In this document: piece by piece, positions 12,572-24,400 of the stretch
Layout of the letters: each line of letters opens with the position of its first letter
How positions within the stretch are numbered: position 1 is the first letter of the stretch
DNA from: Buddleja alternifolia
Taxonomy: Eukaryota > Streptophyta > Magnoliopsida > Lamiales > Scrophulariaceae
Reading direction: 5' to 3'
NCBI GenBank assembly: GCA_019426215.1
Contig: CM033395.1
Location: forward strand, 19,892,569-19,956,568
Length of the DNA stretch: 64,000 nucleotides
Made by a program: the position numbers and the translations under genes
The notes under the pieces: generated by a model
Databases searched by the model: none
What the model was told of the DNA's origin: nothing
What the model saw: only the letters and a program-made list of their open reading frames with translations

Positions 12572-14153
12572 TTATATTGGACAAACATTTATCTATTCAT
12601 AGAAAGGCATTTATGTTTTGTTCAAGTAATTATTTATGACATTTATAAGTTATGAACAAACAACTAGTCTATGTGTATTAAGGCAAACTTTCCACTCCTT
12701 GTGGGATAAGGAGACAGGTACTAAACGGGTTTGGTACTTGAACACTTAAAAAGGTTTCACAAGTTAGAAATATTAATTGCGCATTAAGATTCATATAGAC
12801 TTGTATGACACATGCTCTAACAAGGAGTGTCAGTCTAACACTATGAGATAGTAGAAATTTGTGCCATAGATACATTAATGAGATTAATGTATTCGAACAT
12901 GACTCGTAGTATGCATATCACATGGGATTTTACTCAATGATTGTTGATAAATGGGTTGATGATTATGATAGTATGCATGAGCCTAAGACCTAAGGAGTCA
13001 CAATCATAGTGTGCTTGTGATATTAGATCCGTTACCAGAGTAGTTAGGCCCAATTCACCATTTGACGGAGCGACCTCGAAGTGACATCCCAATGGATAAG
13101 TAGCAGTTGCGAGGTGACTGCCAAGAAGGGATGGTAGTAAATAAGAAAGTATCATGTGCGATCATAGGTAACTGAAATGGAAAGTCTTTGATCAAAGTAG
13201 ATGAACTAGCTCGTGTGAGATACGAAGGGTAATTTGGTAATTTAATGTTACTATGATTTCTGGCACAATATCGAGTCCCATGAGTTTGACGTACTTCATG
13301 ACTTTCTCTCGATCGAGATATGTCAGTGAAAGGCTTATACTCATATGAAAATTATAATCTGGAGGTTCGTAATGACACATTCATTTCGTACTCAACTGGG
13401 CTACGATATGAGACCATAGATTTGGCTAGGTGTCCACCACATCATATGGCATCCTCCCATTGCCAATCAAGACAAACCTAAAGAATTGTGTTACAATGAA
13501 TAAATAGAAAATATTTTTTGTATTTGGAAGGCATTTTGGAAATTTATCTTTGAAAGGATGAATCAATAGACTGGGTGAATTTTTTTTTTATTAGATTAAA
13601 CAATTATGACAAAATTAATTATGATTAATTAACTAGGTCAATTAAGAAAATTAGTTAATTATTTAATTAATTGGAATATTAATTTAATCTATATATTTAA
13701 TTAGAATGAATAAATTAGTAGGATTAAGTTGACTGGGTCAACTTAATCCATAGTAGGCATCCAATTGGGCCTTAGGCGTGTAAGCTTATGGGCTTGGAGG
13801 ATTTATTAATCCTCCAATATAAGATGTAAGGTAACACATTAATCCCACTGTAGCCTCCAAACAACAAGAAAGAATGTCATCCTTTCATTTCTCCTAGCCA
13901 CCACTTGGAGATGAAGTAGGAGATTTCTGGCGTCTTTTCTGGCGTGATAATATAGAGATGAGAGTCTTGAAAATTTTCGTTCTAGAATTGCTAAGGAGTA
14001 AATTGAATACGCTACAAAGGTTGTAGCTTTCATATGCTTATTTATTGTTGCATGTTATGCATGTTTAGTTTCGAAATATGTATAACCAATTGATCCTATT
14101 GGGTGTTTCCTTTTCCGCTGCATTGTAGTTTTTGAAACGCTCGTATCCCAACA
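12572..14153 (+). repeat. Copia-family LTR in opposite orientation, start truncated
   Basis: Read on the plus strand, this matches the reverse complement of the LTR at 4935-6582. Shared items include aacaactagtc, gtgtcagt..ctatgagatag, gcctaagacctaaggagtc, a tcgaagtg block and gccaagaaggg. It ends TTTCCGCTGCATTG..CGTATCCCAACA. The first roughly 50 bases of the LTR are missing at the junction with 12571. Confidence 0.65.
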
Positions 14154-15340
14154 TCACTGTCACAATGCACTTATGACATTAGAACTGTTACTAGAGTAGT
14201 TAGAACCAATTCAGCATTAGGTGGGGCTGACCTTGAAGTGCGATCCCAATGGACAAGTAGGAGTTGTGAAGTGACCGTCAAGAAGGGATTTGTTGTCGCG
14301 GTAGTAAATGAGAAAAGTATCCTATGCAGTCATAAGTAAATGAAATTAAAAATCTTTTGGTGAAAGCTGATGAACTGACTCGTGTAGGATGCGAAGGGTA
14401 GTTCATTAATTGTATGTTACTATGATTCCTTGCATAGTATCGAGTTATGTGAGTTTGATTGATTCCATCACTGTCACTCAATCGTGATACATCAGTGAAG
14501 GGCTATACTCCTACAGAAATCGTAATCAAGAGGTTCGTGATGACATAGTTATTTCTTACTCGTTAATGTGGATTCATGGGGCTGATTAGGTATCACCCAC
14601 ATTCTTTTGGTATTTTCTCATTGTCAATCGAGACGAACTTAAAAAGTCGCACTTAAGTGCTTGATGTGGAAATCCCAATTTTATATTTGGAGGGCAAATT
14701 GGTAATTTGTATTTCGTAGGACGAATTAATCAATTAGAAGTATTAATTTAATTAGTTGTTTAATTAGATTAAATATAAGTGATTAAATTAATTTTGATTG
14801 ACTTGGTAAACTTGAATAATTAATTAATTAAAGTATTAATTTAATTGGTACTTTAATTGGATTAAATATGCACAATTAAATTAATTCGACTAAGTTGATT
14901 ATGTCAACCTAGCCCAAGGTGAGCAACTTGGACACCTACTAGGTGTGTGGGTTAGGAACTTCGTTGGAGGATTTAATTTAATTAAATCCTCCTACTCTTG
15001 TCCTAATCACTAAGTCGCTTATCTTTTATCAATAGCTCCAAAGTAAAAAGAATAGAAAACACTCTCCATTCCTACACTCCTTAAGATGCCACCTTGAGGA
15101 AGAAATGAGGAGGATTTCTAGTTTTCCACCATCAACTCCGGCGTGACATCTAGAGACGGGAGACTCGGAGCTTGCCATTGGAGATACACGTTGAAGAAAA
15201 AGAATTGAATTAATTCACGCTACCATGGTTGTATCTTTTTTCTTCTTCGTTTAAATTTAACAAACCCAGATTGATTCTAACTTTGGGATTCATTTTTACA
15301 TGTTTTATTTCACTACGTGATGTTCTAACCATTCCCAACA
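14154..15340 (+). repeat. second plus-oriented LTR copy, 5' truncated
   Basis: This starts inside the LTR (gtcacaatgcacttatgac, then the gttac..agagtagttag block seen at 13032) and runs to an end at ATTCCCAACA (15331-15340). The sequence after it, atggctcgccag, does not look like a primer-binding site, so no internal region follows. Confidence 0.65.
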
Positions 15341-15604
15341 ATGGCTCGCCAGACACCTAACACTATCAGGAACATGCTAAATAGAGACTTTGCACCCTAT
15401 TAATGAAAAATAAGAATTAAAGATAGTAGAATGCACATTGAAATTGATATAGTATTGGCAAGATGCACACTTCGTACTTTTCCTACCAAATATCTAGCTT
15501 AAAGTGGGTAGAATCATCCAAAATAAATACTCTCCGTGTAAGCGAAAATGTCTAGGTTATTATGACTGAACAAAAAAATATAACAATATAATGAAAAACC
15601 TACT

Positions 15605-15790
15605 TTTTTTTTTGGTTGCCTACCACAGTATCCCAGGCATTGCCGGACTAATCTGTTGGTCGACCCAGGTCGCGCACCTGGCCTGGTGGGTGAGTCTCCC
15701 AACGGGGGTAACTGCGTACACAAGGAATCGAACCTGAGACCTTGCTTAAGCGGAACCGAGCTGCTTAACACTCGGACCAACCCCCGTTGG
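15605..15790 (-). mobile_element. tRNA-derived SINE with 16-bp target duplication
   Basis: On the minus strand the element begins at 15790. It carries a box A-like GGTTGGTCCGAGTG (15782-15769) and a perfect box B GGTTCGATTCC (15734-15724), spaced as in RNA polymerase III promoters. It ends in an A-run (the T-run at 15605-15613). The identical 16-mer TAATGAAAAACCTACT flanks both sides (15589-15604 and 15791-15806). This is full SINE architecture; the match is seen directly, and the family was not identified. Confidence 0.9.
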
Positions 15791-15806
15791 TAATGAAAAA
15801 CCTACT

Positions 15807-16886
15807 AAAATGCAAGATACCTCACTATTTCACCATTTATTCTAGAATTAAAATGTAATTAAGAAATCATTATAGCAACAACTTACAATACTCAAATGCC
15901 AAAATGATGTTCTAACTGTTGCCGAGTAGCCTAACTTCAAGAAAATTGTAAAAGCTTTCGATGCCATGGTTATTAAAGAAGAAAAGATGATGTTTATATT
16001 AAGTGAAACAACAACAAAACTAAGAATTACAGTAAACTTCGGCATTTGAAACAAAAAAATCAAAATCTAATTTATTAGTTCCTTCTAGGTGAAACCAAAA
16101 GACGCCTTTTAACAAAAATAGTACAATATAGTTGAATTTACTTATCCCACATATCTAATAAAATAAGTTGTGTACATGTATCAAGTCCATTTTACAGTTA
16201 TAAAGTACCCATGCAATGCAAGAATTACCAAAATAAGAAGAATTAATTTCAAAAATTTGTTTCTTTTCAGCAATCAAATTGATAAATAATGTAAAATAAA
16301 TGCCGAAGTAATCCAGACACAATATGTTAGAATTGTTGACTTATTGTATCAATTTCCCATGACTACAACAGACTCCAATTTCGTCTTCACCATCTGCAAG
16401 AAATCCATTAAGATAGTCACTAAACCATCATGCTCCACAATCCCCCCTCTCCATATTATTATTCATCCCGAGAATCCCTAACTACACAACACCAAAAATT
16501 CATGTACAACACTATCTCCACCTTCCCCATTATTATTCAATTTTTCTTTTTCAACCTCCATTTCATTAATATTAGACGATGTTCCAAAATTTCTTCAGCT
16601 TTCTATAGTGTTTCTTACTTCTCTTTCTTGCTTTGGTGGCTGTTATAGCTGTTGTGGCAGTGGTTGGCACTAGGAAGTCCTCTGCACAATCAGGGAAGGA
16701 AACAATGATATTTACGACATGTTGATTAGGTGTCGTCTTTGTTATGTTTCTGACTTTGTTATGTTAAGATCAAATTTGTTGTAACTTGTAACTTTGAGGT
16801 TGTTATGTTGACAAAATTGGGAATCAAAGATGCACCAATGCAATTGTACTCCTATGGTAATGACATGGTATATTTTTGGAGGATAT
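15807..16886. other. intergenic stretch
   Basis: AT-rich sequence without a recognisable gene or element. A 72-codon plus-strand frame at 16430-16648 has a low-complexity Phe/Tyr/Ser translation and no domain. Likewise 15341-15588 shows nothing. Confidence 0.5.
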
Positions 16887-17246
16887 TGTTGTGGAGCAGA
16901 CATTTGGGGCAGAATGAAACAATGAGGAAGCGGTGAAGATGACGAAGGAAGGAGTGAAGCCTCTGATCGTTTATCACAGGAGAAAGAAGAAGATGAATTA
17001 GTTTATGTGTTAATTATGTGTTAGTATATTAAGTTGTTATTGTAACTAGGTAATGTTGTTAAATTTCTTTGTGAAATTGTTATTTCCTTTTTAGTCAGTA
17101 TTTTCCCTGTGGACAGTTACCAGGGATAAATTATGTTGTAACTTGTATTATGGTTTCATTATCTATGAAAAATCTGGGAAGCTCTGGATTTTGGGCAAGA
17201 ACTATTTCTTGAGGAAAATCTTCATTCTTGAATTTAATTCTTAACA
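16887..17246 (+). repeat. 5' LTR of the Gypsy element
   Basis: 360 bp, TG..CA. From about 16936 on it aligns with 20841-21124; shared phrases include gtgttagtatattaagttg, ttcctttttagt and gggcaagaactatttcttg. Confidence 0.85.
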
Positions 17247-17249
17247 ATT

Positions 17250-17267
17250 TGGTCCGACCTGTCAGAT
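17250..17267 (+). other. putative primer-binding site
   Basis: TGGTCCGACCTGTCAG starts 3 bases after the 5' LTR, the position where a tRNA 3' end anneals to prime reverse transcription. The tRNA was not identified with confidence. Confidence 0.45.
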
Positions 17268-17330
17268 CCCCTCTCCGACACCACCACGACAACAACACGA
17301 TCAACTATTGAGAACCAACGAATTGAATAG

Positions 17331-18361
17331 GTGGAAGAATCATTGAGTGTGATATCTAAAGAACAATCTCATTTGAACTCTCAGATCGAAACATTGGACG
17401 CGAATCCGAGTTCGCGTATTAGCACGTTGGAGATGAACATGGCTGCAATCTTGACGGCAATTCAGTCATTAAAAACACCAGGCGTTGCAGTCCCAACCGC
17501 TGCTGCCGTGTTTGAAGTGTCTGCTTCGGCCGTCGCTGCCGACTTAGGCAAGCAAGATGGTGTGAATCTGGTTCAGAATCACTGTGCACCAGCAGATAAC
17601 ACCACATCAGTGTCACTGCCCACCTTTGATGGAACTGACCCGATCGGTTGGTTGGCATGAGCCGACCATTAGTTTGAAATTTACAGAACACCAGTTAACT
17701 AAAAATGATTGGCTATGGTTGCCATGGAAGGAGCAACATTACATTGGTTTCGTTGGTTACGCAATTGCAAACGCCGCACAACATGGCTGGAATTCGCCCA
17801 AGCATTGACAACACGTTTTGATGACAGATACACTGGCAGTCCTTATGAGCGTTTGGCCACGGTACGTCAAATGGATTGAGTCGATACATATGTGAATCTG
17901 TTTATCTAGATATCCAACCAAGTTCCGGGTTTATCAGATGCGCACTATATAGGTTATTTTAGGAATGGGTTAAAGGAGACAATTCGCAGTAAGATTAGAA
18001 TTTTAGACCCCAGGGATTTGGAATCTGCAATGCAGATGGATCGTAATATTTAGGCGGATCTTCATCTCCACGGATACAATCGGGCAGAACGCACAGGGAC
18101 AACATCATTCTGTGTCCTTCCTCACCTTTCCGCAATTCAACTTTTAATCGATCAAATCCAAGTGTGCATGCGAGTAGAAATCTTAGACAGACAAAAAGTT
18201 TGGCTTCCCATAGGCCAAACCAATCCCGATTAGGATCGTCCGGTCAATCCACAGGTCGGACGCCTTTTCATCGATTAACTCCACAAGAGTTTTCTGATTT
18301 CAGGGTAAAGGGTCTATGCATCAAATGTAATCAACCTTTTTTGCCGCTCCACAAGTGCTAG
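17331..18361 (+). pseudogene. Gypsy gag remnant with zinc knuckle
   Basis: The reading starts at ATG 17331 with a coiled-coil-like N-terminus (SHLNSQIETLD, ISTLEMNMAAILTAIQSLK). It is cut by a TGA at 17658, changes frame, and ends with a CCHC-like knuckle CIKCNQPFLPLHKC at about 18320-18360, followed by a TAG. The capsid part between is only readable in pieces. Confidence 0.7.
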
Positions 18362-18521
18362 CAAAAGCAACTACGGGTCCTTTTGGTTAAGGAAGGAAAA
18401 CTAGGTCTCGAGTTAATTGAGACAAAGGGAAGTTTAAATGAGACCGAGAAAGATGCGCCAGAGGAATTAAATCAGCTCGAAACTGTAGTCTTATCTTTAT
18501 ATTCAATGGCAGGTACGTGGA

Positions 18522-18821
18522 ATGGTATATGGTCAACGAATCACGAATTTGATCGATAGCGGTGCGAGTCACAATTTTGTGTCTCACTCACTGGTAAAGA
18601 ATTTAGAGTTAACTCCGCATGCTATAGGAAGATTTGGAGTACAACTTGGTGATGGCCATCGACAAGAATCAGAAGGTACTTGTCATGAACTACCCATTAC
18701 TTTGCCTGAATATACGATATATGCCAATTGTTATGTTTTTCCACTGGGAGGTGTGGATGTGATACTTGGTATATCATGGCTAGCTACATTAGGTGATGTG
18801 AAAATCAATGACAGTCCTTGA
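18522..18821 (+). pseudogene. Gypsy aspartic protease domain
   Basis: A retropepsin-like domain with the catalytic motif LIDSGASHNFVS, then FGVQLGDG and VILGISWLATLG, in the usual order. The frame ends at 18821, and RT follows in another frame. Confidence 0.75.
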
Positions 18822-20229
18822 GGATGGAACTGTGCATAGGATTGTGAGTAAAGTGTTGGACCAGTTTGCTGAAGTTTTCGGGGAACCCATCGGACTTCCA
18901 CCGCAACGTATCGAGTTGCTACCTTCCTCGGGACCGGTATCGGTGTGGCCTTACCGTTATGGGCATACCTAAAAGGATGAAATTGAAAGGTTAGTCACCG
19001 ATATGTTATTAGCAGGAATTATTCAGCCAAGTTCTAGTCCATTTTCAAGCTCGGTTTTGCTCGCTAAAAAGAAAGATAGAAGTTGGCAATTTTGCATTGA
19101 TTATTGAGCTCTTAACAAGGTTACTATTCCGGATAAACATCCTATCCCGGTTATCCAAGAGATGTTGGACGAATTACCGGTGTCTCAATTTTCTCGAAGA
19201 TTGACTTACGATCAGGTATCACCAAATTCGTGTGAATCTTTCGGATGTACCGAAGATAGCTTTTCGTACACATAGTGGGCATTACGAGTTTTTAGTTATG
19301 CCGTTTGGGTTGACAAACGCACCTGCAACTTTTCAATCTACAATGAACGACTTGTTTCGACCTTTCTTGAGAAAGTTTGCACTCATTTTTTCTTATGATA
19401 TTCTCATCTATAGTCGCACATGGGAGGAGCATTGAGAGCATTTGACTCGAGTTCTCACAATATTGAAGGATAACCAATTTAAGATGAATCCAAAGAAATT
19501 GGATTCAGATGTTCGAGGGTCGACTACCTTGGCCATATCATTTCATCTGAGGGAGTTTCTATGGATCCGGACAAAATCAGTTCAATTATTAATTGGCCAT
19601 GTCCCAAATCTGTTCGTGAGGTACGAGGATTTTTGGGGTTGACGGGTTATTACCGTCGTTTTGTACGCGACTATGGCACCATAGCCCGACCATTAACTCA
19701 ATTGTTAAAGAAAGAAGCACCAACAACATTTGAATGGACAGAGGCGGCTGAATTGGCATTCAAGAAGTTGAAGAGTGCGTTAACTGAGGCACCGGGTTAG
19801 CAATGCCAGATTTCATGAAAATTTTGTGGTGGAGTGTGATGTTTCGGGCACGGGAATTGGTGCCGTGCTTATGCAGGCGGGCCGACCCATTGCATATTTT
19901 AGCAAATCTTTAGCCGATAAATCCGCGTATGAACGCGAGTTAATGGGGCTGGTTTTAGCAATTCAACATTGGATGACGTACTTAATTGGGCGGTGGTTCA
20001 CGGTGAGAATGGATCACAATAGTTTGAAACATCTTCTCTCACAATGAATCGTCACTCCTTCACAACAAATTTGGGTTGCCAAACTACTGGGGTATGATTT
20101 TGAGATTGCTTACAAGCCAGGCACAGTGAATTTAGCAGCTGATTCACTATCACGGCGCAAAAGTGAGGGAGAATTATCGGCATTTAGTGTACCCGTATGG
20201 ACTGAATTGACAGACATCGAATCCGAATA
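18822..20229 (+). pseudogene. Gypsy reverse transcriptase and RNase H, broken
   Basis: RT blocks appear in order but in several frames: [20 protein letters not shown], then the FCIDY..ALNKVTIPDKHPIP block with a TGA inside, [19 protein letters not shown], and a catalytic block reading FSYDILIYS where FxDDILVYS is expected, so the first catalytic Asp is Tyr. The connection VRGFLGLTGYYRRFVRDYG leads into RNase H (VECDVSGTGIGAVLMQ..., with AYFSKSLADK) at 19826-20047. TAG codons occur at 19798 and 20228, and TGA at 20045. Confidence 0.8.
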
Positions 20230-20266
20230 GCAACATGATCCGTTTCTCCAGGAAGTCGTCGCTGAT

Positions 20267-20840
20267 TTGCGCCAAGATTCAGCTAGTCAACTAGGTTTTA
20301 CACTTGAAAAGGGGAAATTATTCAACAAGGGCAGATTGGTATTGGCAGCAAATTCAAGTTGGATTCCACGACTCTTGCATGAACTTCATGATACTCTTGA
20401 AGGTGGTCATGCTGGAGCATTTCAGACTTATCGACGGATTGCGGTAAGTGTACTTTGGAAAGGGATGTTTAAACGGATGCAAGATTACGTGGCTAATTGT
20501 TTAGTGTGTCAAAAGTCGAAATACGAGGCCATGTCTCCGGTGGTGATTTTGCAACCATTACCAATTCCGGAAGTGATTTGGGAAGATGTCTCAATGGATT
20601 TTATTACATGCCTACCCAATTCCCACGACTTCACTTGTGTTATGGTGGTGGTGGATCGATTATCCAAATATGGTCTTTTCATTGCACTAAAATCAGCATT
20701 TACAGCTCGGTCAATAGCATAAATTTTTGTTCGCGAAATTGTTCGCCTTCATGGGATCCCACGCTCGATAGTTAGTGATCGAGACCCGGTGTTTATTAGT
20801 GCATTATGGCGGGAATTGTTTAAATTACAAGGTAATAAGT
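20267..20840 (+). pseudogene. Gypsy integrase, 3' truncated
   Basis: The HHCC zinc-binding region is present (LHDTLEGGHAGAFQTYRRI, then CLVCQKSK), followed by the DDE core start (WEDVSMDFITCLP). After a stop at 20720, the block REIVRLHGIPRSIVSDRDPVF is readable in a second frame. Coding ends abruptly at FKLQG, about 20830, where the 3' LTR begins. The third catalytic residue and the C-terminus are absent. Confidence 0.8.
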
Positions 20841-21124
20841 TGAAGGAAGGAATGAAGCCTCTGATGGTTTATCACAGAAGAAAGAAGAAGATGGATTAGT
20901 TTTTATGTGTTAATATTATGTGTTAGTATATTAAGTTGTTATTGTAACTAAGTAGAGTTGTTAGTGAAGTTGTTATTTCCTTTTTAGTTAGTATTTTCCC
21001 TGTGGGCAATTAGCAGGGATAAATTATGTTATAACTTGTATTAGGGTTTCACTGGGAAGCTTTAGCTTATGGGCAAGAACTATTTCTTGTGGAAAATCTT
21101 CATTTTTGAATTTAATTCTTAACA
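20841..21124 (+). repeat. 3' LTR of the Gypsy element, 5' truncated
   Basis: 284 bp homologous to the last part of the 5' LTR, ending TTAATTCTTAACA. It lacks roughly the first 50-75 bases. It is divergent from the 5' LTR at many single bases and small gaps, which indicates an old insertion. Confidence 0.8.
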
Positions 21125-21400
21125 GATATTGCCGCATTAAAATAAGACATCAGGTTACTCATCAAGAAAAGAAAAAGGAAAAAATAAAGAGACATGGGTA
21201 GGAAAAACATAAAGGGTGCATGCATCACACCAATATTAATTCAATTTAGGGTGCATTATGGTATTTGTTTCTTTGTAGTTTCCAAGGTGCAGAGTGCAAA
21301 GATCCACAAAGAAAAGATAATTCCGAAAGCGACAATAAATAATAATAATAATAAAAATGGGAAAAAAGAGAAAAAGAAAAATCCCCAAATAGAATTGAAG
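21125..21400 (+). promoter_or_regulatory. upstream/5' UTR region of the AHL gene
   Basis: This is the only unique sequence between the upstream Gypsy 3' LTR and the AHL ATG. It contains an RY-type palindrome TGCATGCAT at 21217-21225 (core CATGCA, the target of B3 seed regulators) and CCAATATT at about 21230. A purine-rich leader precedes the ATG. No convincing TATA box was placed, so the promoter may extend into the LTR. Use of these motifs is inference. Confidence 0.35.
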
Positions 21401-24400
21401 ATGGAAGCGGGCAACAAGAATGACGGCAGCAGCAGCTCTTACTACCACCCATAGCACCAACATCACAAAAGAACCACCACAAATGGAATTCCAAATAGTA
21501 GTACAACAACAACAATAACCAATAGCGGGATGGTGTACTCCCACTCTGTGCCGTCGTCGGCGGTGGAGAGTGTGAAGAGGAAGAGAGGAAGACCCAGGAA
21601 GTACACCACTCCCGACCAAGCCGCTGCTGCTAAGCGCCTCTCTGCTCCTGCAAAAAGAGACGCCACCGTTGCCTCCTCCTCCGCTTCTTCATCATATTCT
21701 TCCAAGAAATCTCACCTCGGTATGCACCACCATTTCCATGAACAACGGATTGGTGAATAATCACCAATTACAGACAAATTCTAGAATCCCATCTATTTTA
21801 ACATTAGTAATCAAATCAACATTTGGGTACTTCTAGTTCTATTATTTTCTGTCTTTTTGAAGTGGATTTTTTGTTTTTACATGCATCTCCTATTCTTTCT
21901 ATATATACTTTCAGATGATGAAATGCTTACCTTGTTTTCACTACATACTTTTCCTCTTGCCATTTTAGAATTTTGCTCATTACTATGTCAAGCTGTCCGT
22001 CCATATTAATACTGTTTCTCCTACCTGTGATGCAGGCAATGTGGGCCAAGGCTTCAGTCCTCACATCATTACTGTGGCTGCCGGAGAAGTATGTTTAACG
22101 TGTCAATTTTAGACTTTCCCTCACATTTACTCTAGTAACATATATAATCTTTATATTTCTACCTTCTTGGTTTCCTAAATTTTACTTTATTGCGCTTTTG
22201 ACATTTTGCTTTCTCCTGTCATACTCATATCACTCTCTTCCATGTAAGAATCTGAAGTGAAATATATGGTCACTTCCAGGTGAAAGCATATGAATACATT
22301 TGAATTTAAATAAAAGTAATGTCTTAGACGTGTCGATTTACTGAACTTTTAGAAATTATACTGGACAATTGCCTTATTGTGGTACATTTATTAAGCTGTT
22401 AACATAACCTTGGGCATATATCCAGATGTCAGATATACCCATCACCGAAATGAAAAATTAATCACATGCTTGCTATTTTTTGTTCTCTATGAGAGAATAA
22501 ATGGTTTTCTGACGGATTGCAATTTTTATACAAGGGCTTTATTCATCTGAAATGGTTTAAGCAAGAAAGAAATTAGTTAGTTATTCCAATATATATGTTA
22601 TAAGAAAGTATTCATCTATGTTCCATGTATACAAAATCTGTATTTAAATGTGCTTAGATGAGATCATTTATCTTAATTAGTTCACAAGTCACTGCCAGAT
22701 TTCTCTACGCTTGCTTTTTTCTTTTCTCTCTACCTTTCCTTTGAGGGTCACTTTGTCGTCTTCTGATAGATCTGTGAGTGCATTCTTGTGAATAAAGCTA
22801 TAGAAACATTTGATATGAAGTTCATTGTAAAGGCTGTTTTTAAGAATCATACTCTAATGAGAAAAGGCTGATAGGAAAAGAGTGGATGCTACTTCATGAC
22901 AGCAGGCATGTCTATAATACATATTTGAAAGCGAAGGATTCTTTCGGTGTTTCAGAAATTTTGAGATGCAAAGTTAGGGAGGAAATGGAGTGAAATTGGC
23001 TGATTTATCTATAGCACTTTCATGGTGAAGAAGTGTCTGGAGGGTGCAGTAACTGAAAATTCATGTGCAAGGAGTTTCTGCCATGGATAGTAGATATCTA
23101 ATTGTGATTTCTGAAAGATTCTATGAAGTGAAGATCTCAGCATGTTTCTTTACTATGAATTCTATAAGTCTGAAATCGTTTTGATTTTAAATTGAGATGA
23201 CTAAGACGGATTCTACTGACAGGATATCTAACTTTTAAAGTTTCTTAAAGATTTTAAGAATTTAAGATCATAATGGTTACTTTATTGTGACTTTCACAAA
23301 TCTGTAAACATTGTGATTTTAAATATTGATATCAGGTCTTTTTTTTTAACTCAGTATTATCACAACTCATAACCTTAACGACGTGTTTGGTACGATGACT
23401 GAGCATCGTCTCGGTTGAAAGGGAATCCACCTGGAAGAGTCTTTCCCATGCATTGTTTGGCAATGTACATGGATTGAAACCAAACTTGTATAATATTTTC
23501 AGTCATTTGTCTGTTCACTTTAATAGAAGCTTATTTATACTACACAATCATAATATACATAAGTAACTCAAGTATAAAATTTTTATGTATAAAAACTAAG
23601 AAAATAATTATTATTTTAATTTTAATTCAAACACACATTGATGAATAAAATATTTAAATACTTTTATATAAATGGTCACTTGTGCATCACAAAGTATAAA
23701 ATATAATATACACATATATATTTTTATATATTGTAAATTACATACAGTATTCACACTTATATGATGTGATACACACACATGTATATATATATATTTATAT
23801 ATTGTAAATTACATATAGTATTCGCACTTATATGATGTTATACAGTTTATATATATAATACAAATTATATATATATATTTATATATTGTAAATTACATAT
23901 AGTATTCGCACTTATGTGATGTGATACACACACATGTATATATATACATATTATACAGTTTATTTATATAATACAAATTATATATATATATATATACATG
24001 GTATGATGTATATTTTTTTTATATAAGCATATTTACGTATAAATTTATATATAGCTTAAGTACATATTTTATTATGTGAAAGTATTATATATACTATAAA
24101 TACAATATATTGTTAAATCTATACAGAACAAATAAATTATATATATATACTCATGGTACGATGTAGATATTTTTTTTATATAAGCATATATACATATATA
24201 TTTATATATAGCTTAAGTACATATTTTATTATGTGAAAGTATTAAATATACTATAAATATACTATAAATACAATATATATTTAAATATATACAGAACAAA
24301 TAAATTTTATATATATATATATTTATATTGTTTCTATGATTGTACATCTCTGTAAGACATGTACATATATAAATATATTTATACTTATATATCTATAGAA

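Larger units (their letters stand above)
16887..21124 (+). mobile_element. Ty3/Gypsy element, defective, target duplication GATAT
   Basis: The element starts TGTTGTGGAGCAG and ends ATTCTTAACA. GATAT flanks both sides (16882-16886 and 21125-21129). The order gag, zinc knuckle, protease, RT, RNase H, integrase is that of Gypsy. The protease motif LIDSGASHNF and the integrase style resemble chromoviruses. Integrase breaks off at about 20840 straight into the 3' LTR, whose first 70-80 bases are missing, so one deletion removed the integrase C-terminus, any chromodomain and the polypurine tract. Many stops make it inactive. Confidence 0.85.

Noticed and set aside
15605..15790. Possible tRNA gene on the minus strand
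   Set aside because: Box A and box B are present but there is no cloverleaf with matching acceptor stem; the A-tail and 16-bp duplication identify a SINE.
21236..21705. Minus-strand ORFs rich in Tyr, Leu, Cys and Val opposite the AHL first exon
   Set aside because: They are mirror frames of low-complexity Ser/His/Thr codons in the AHL exon.
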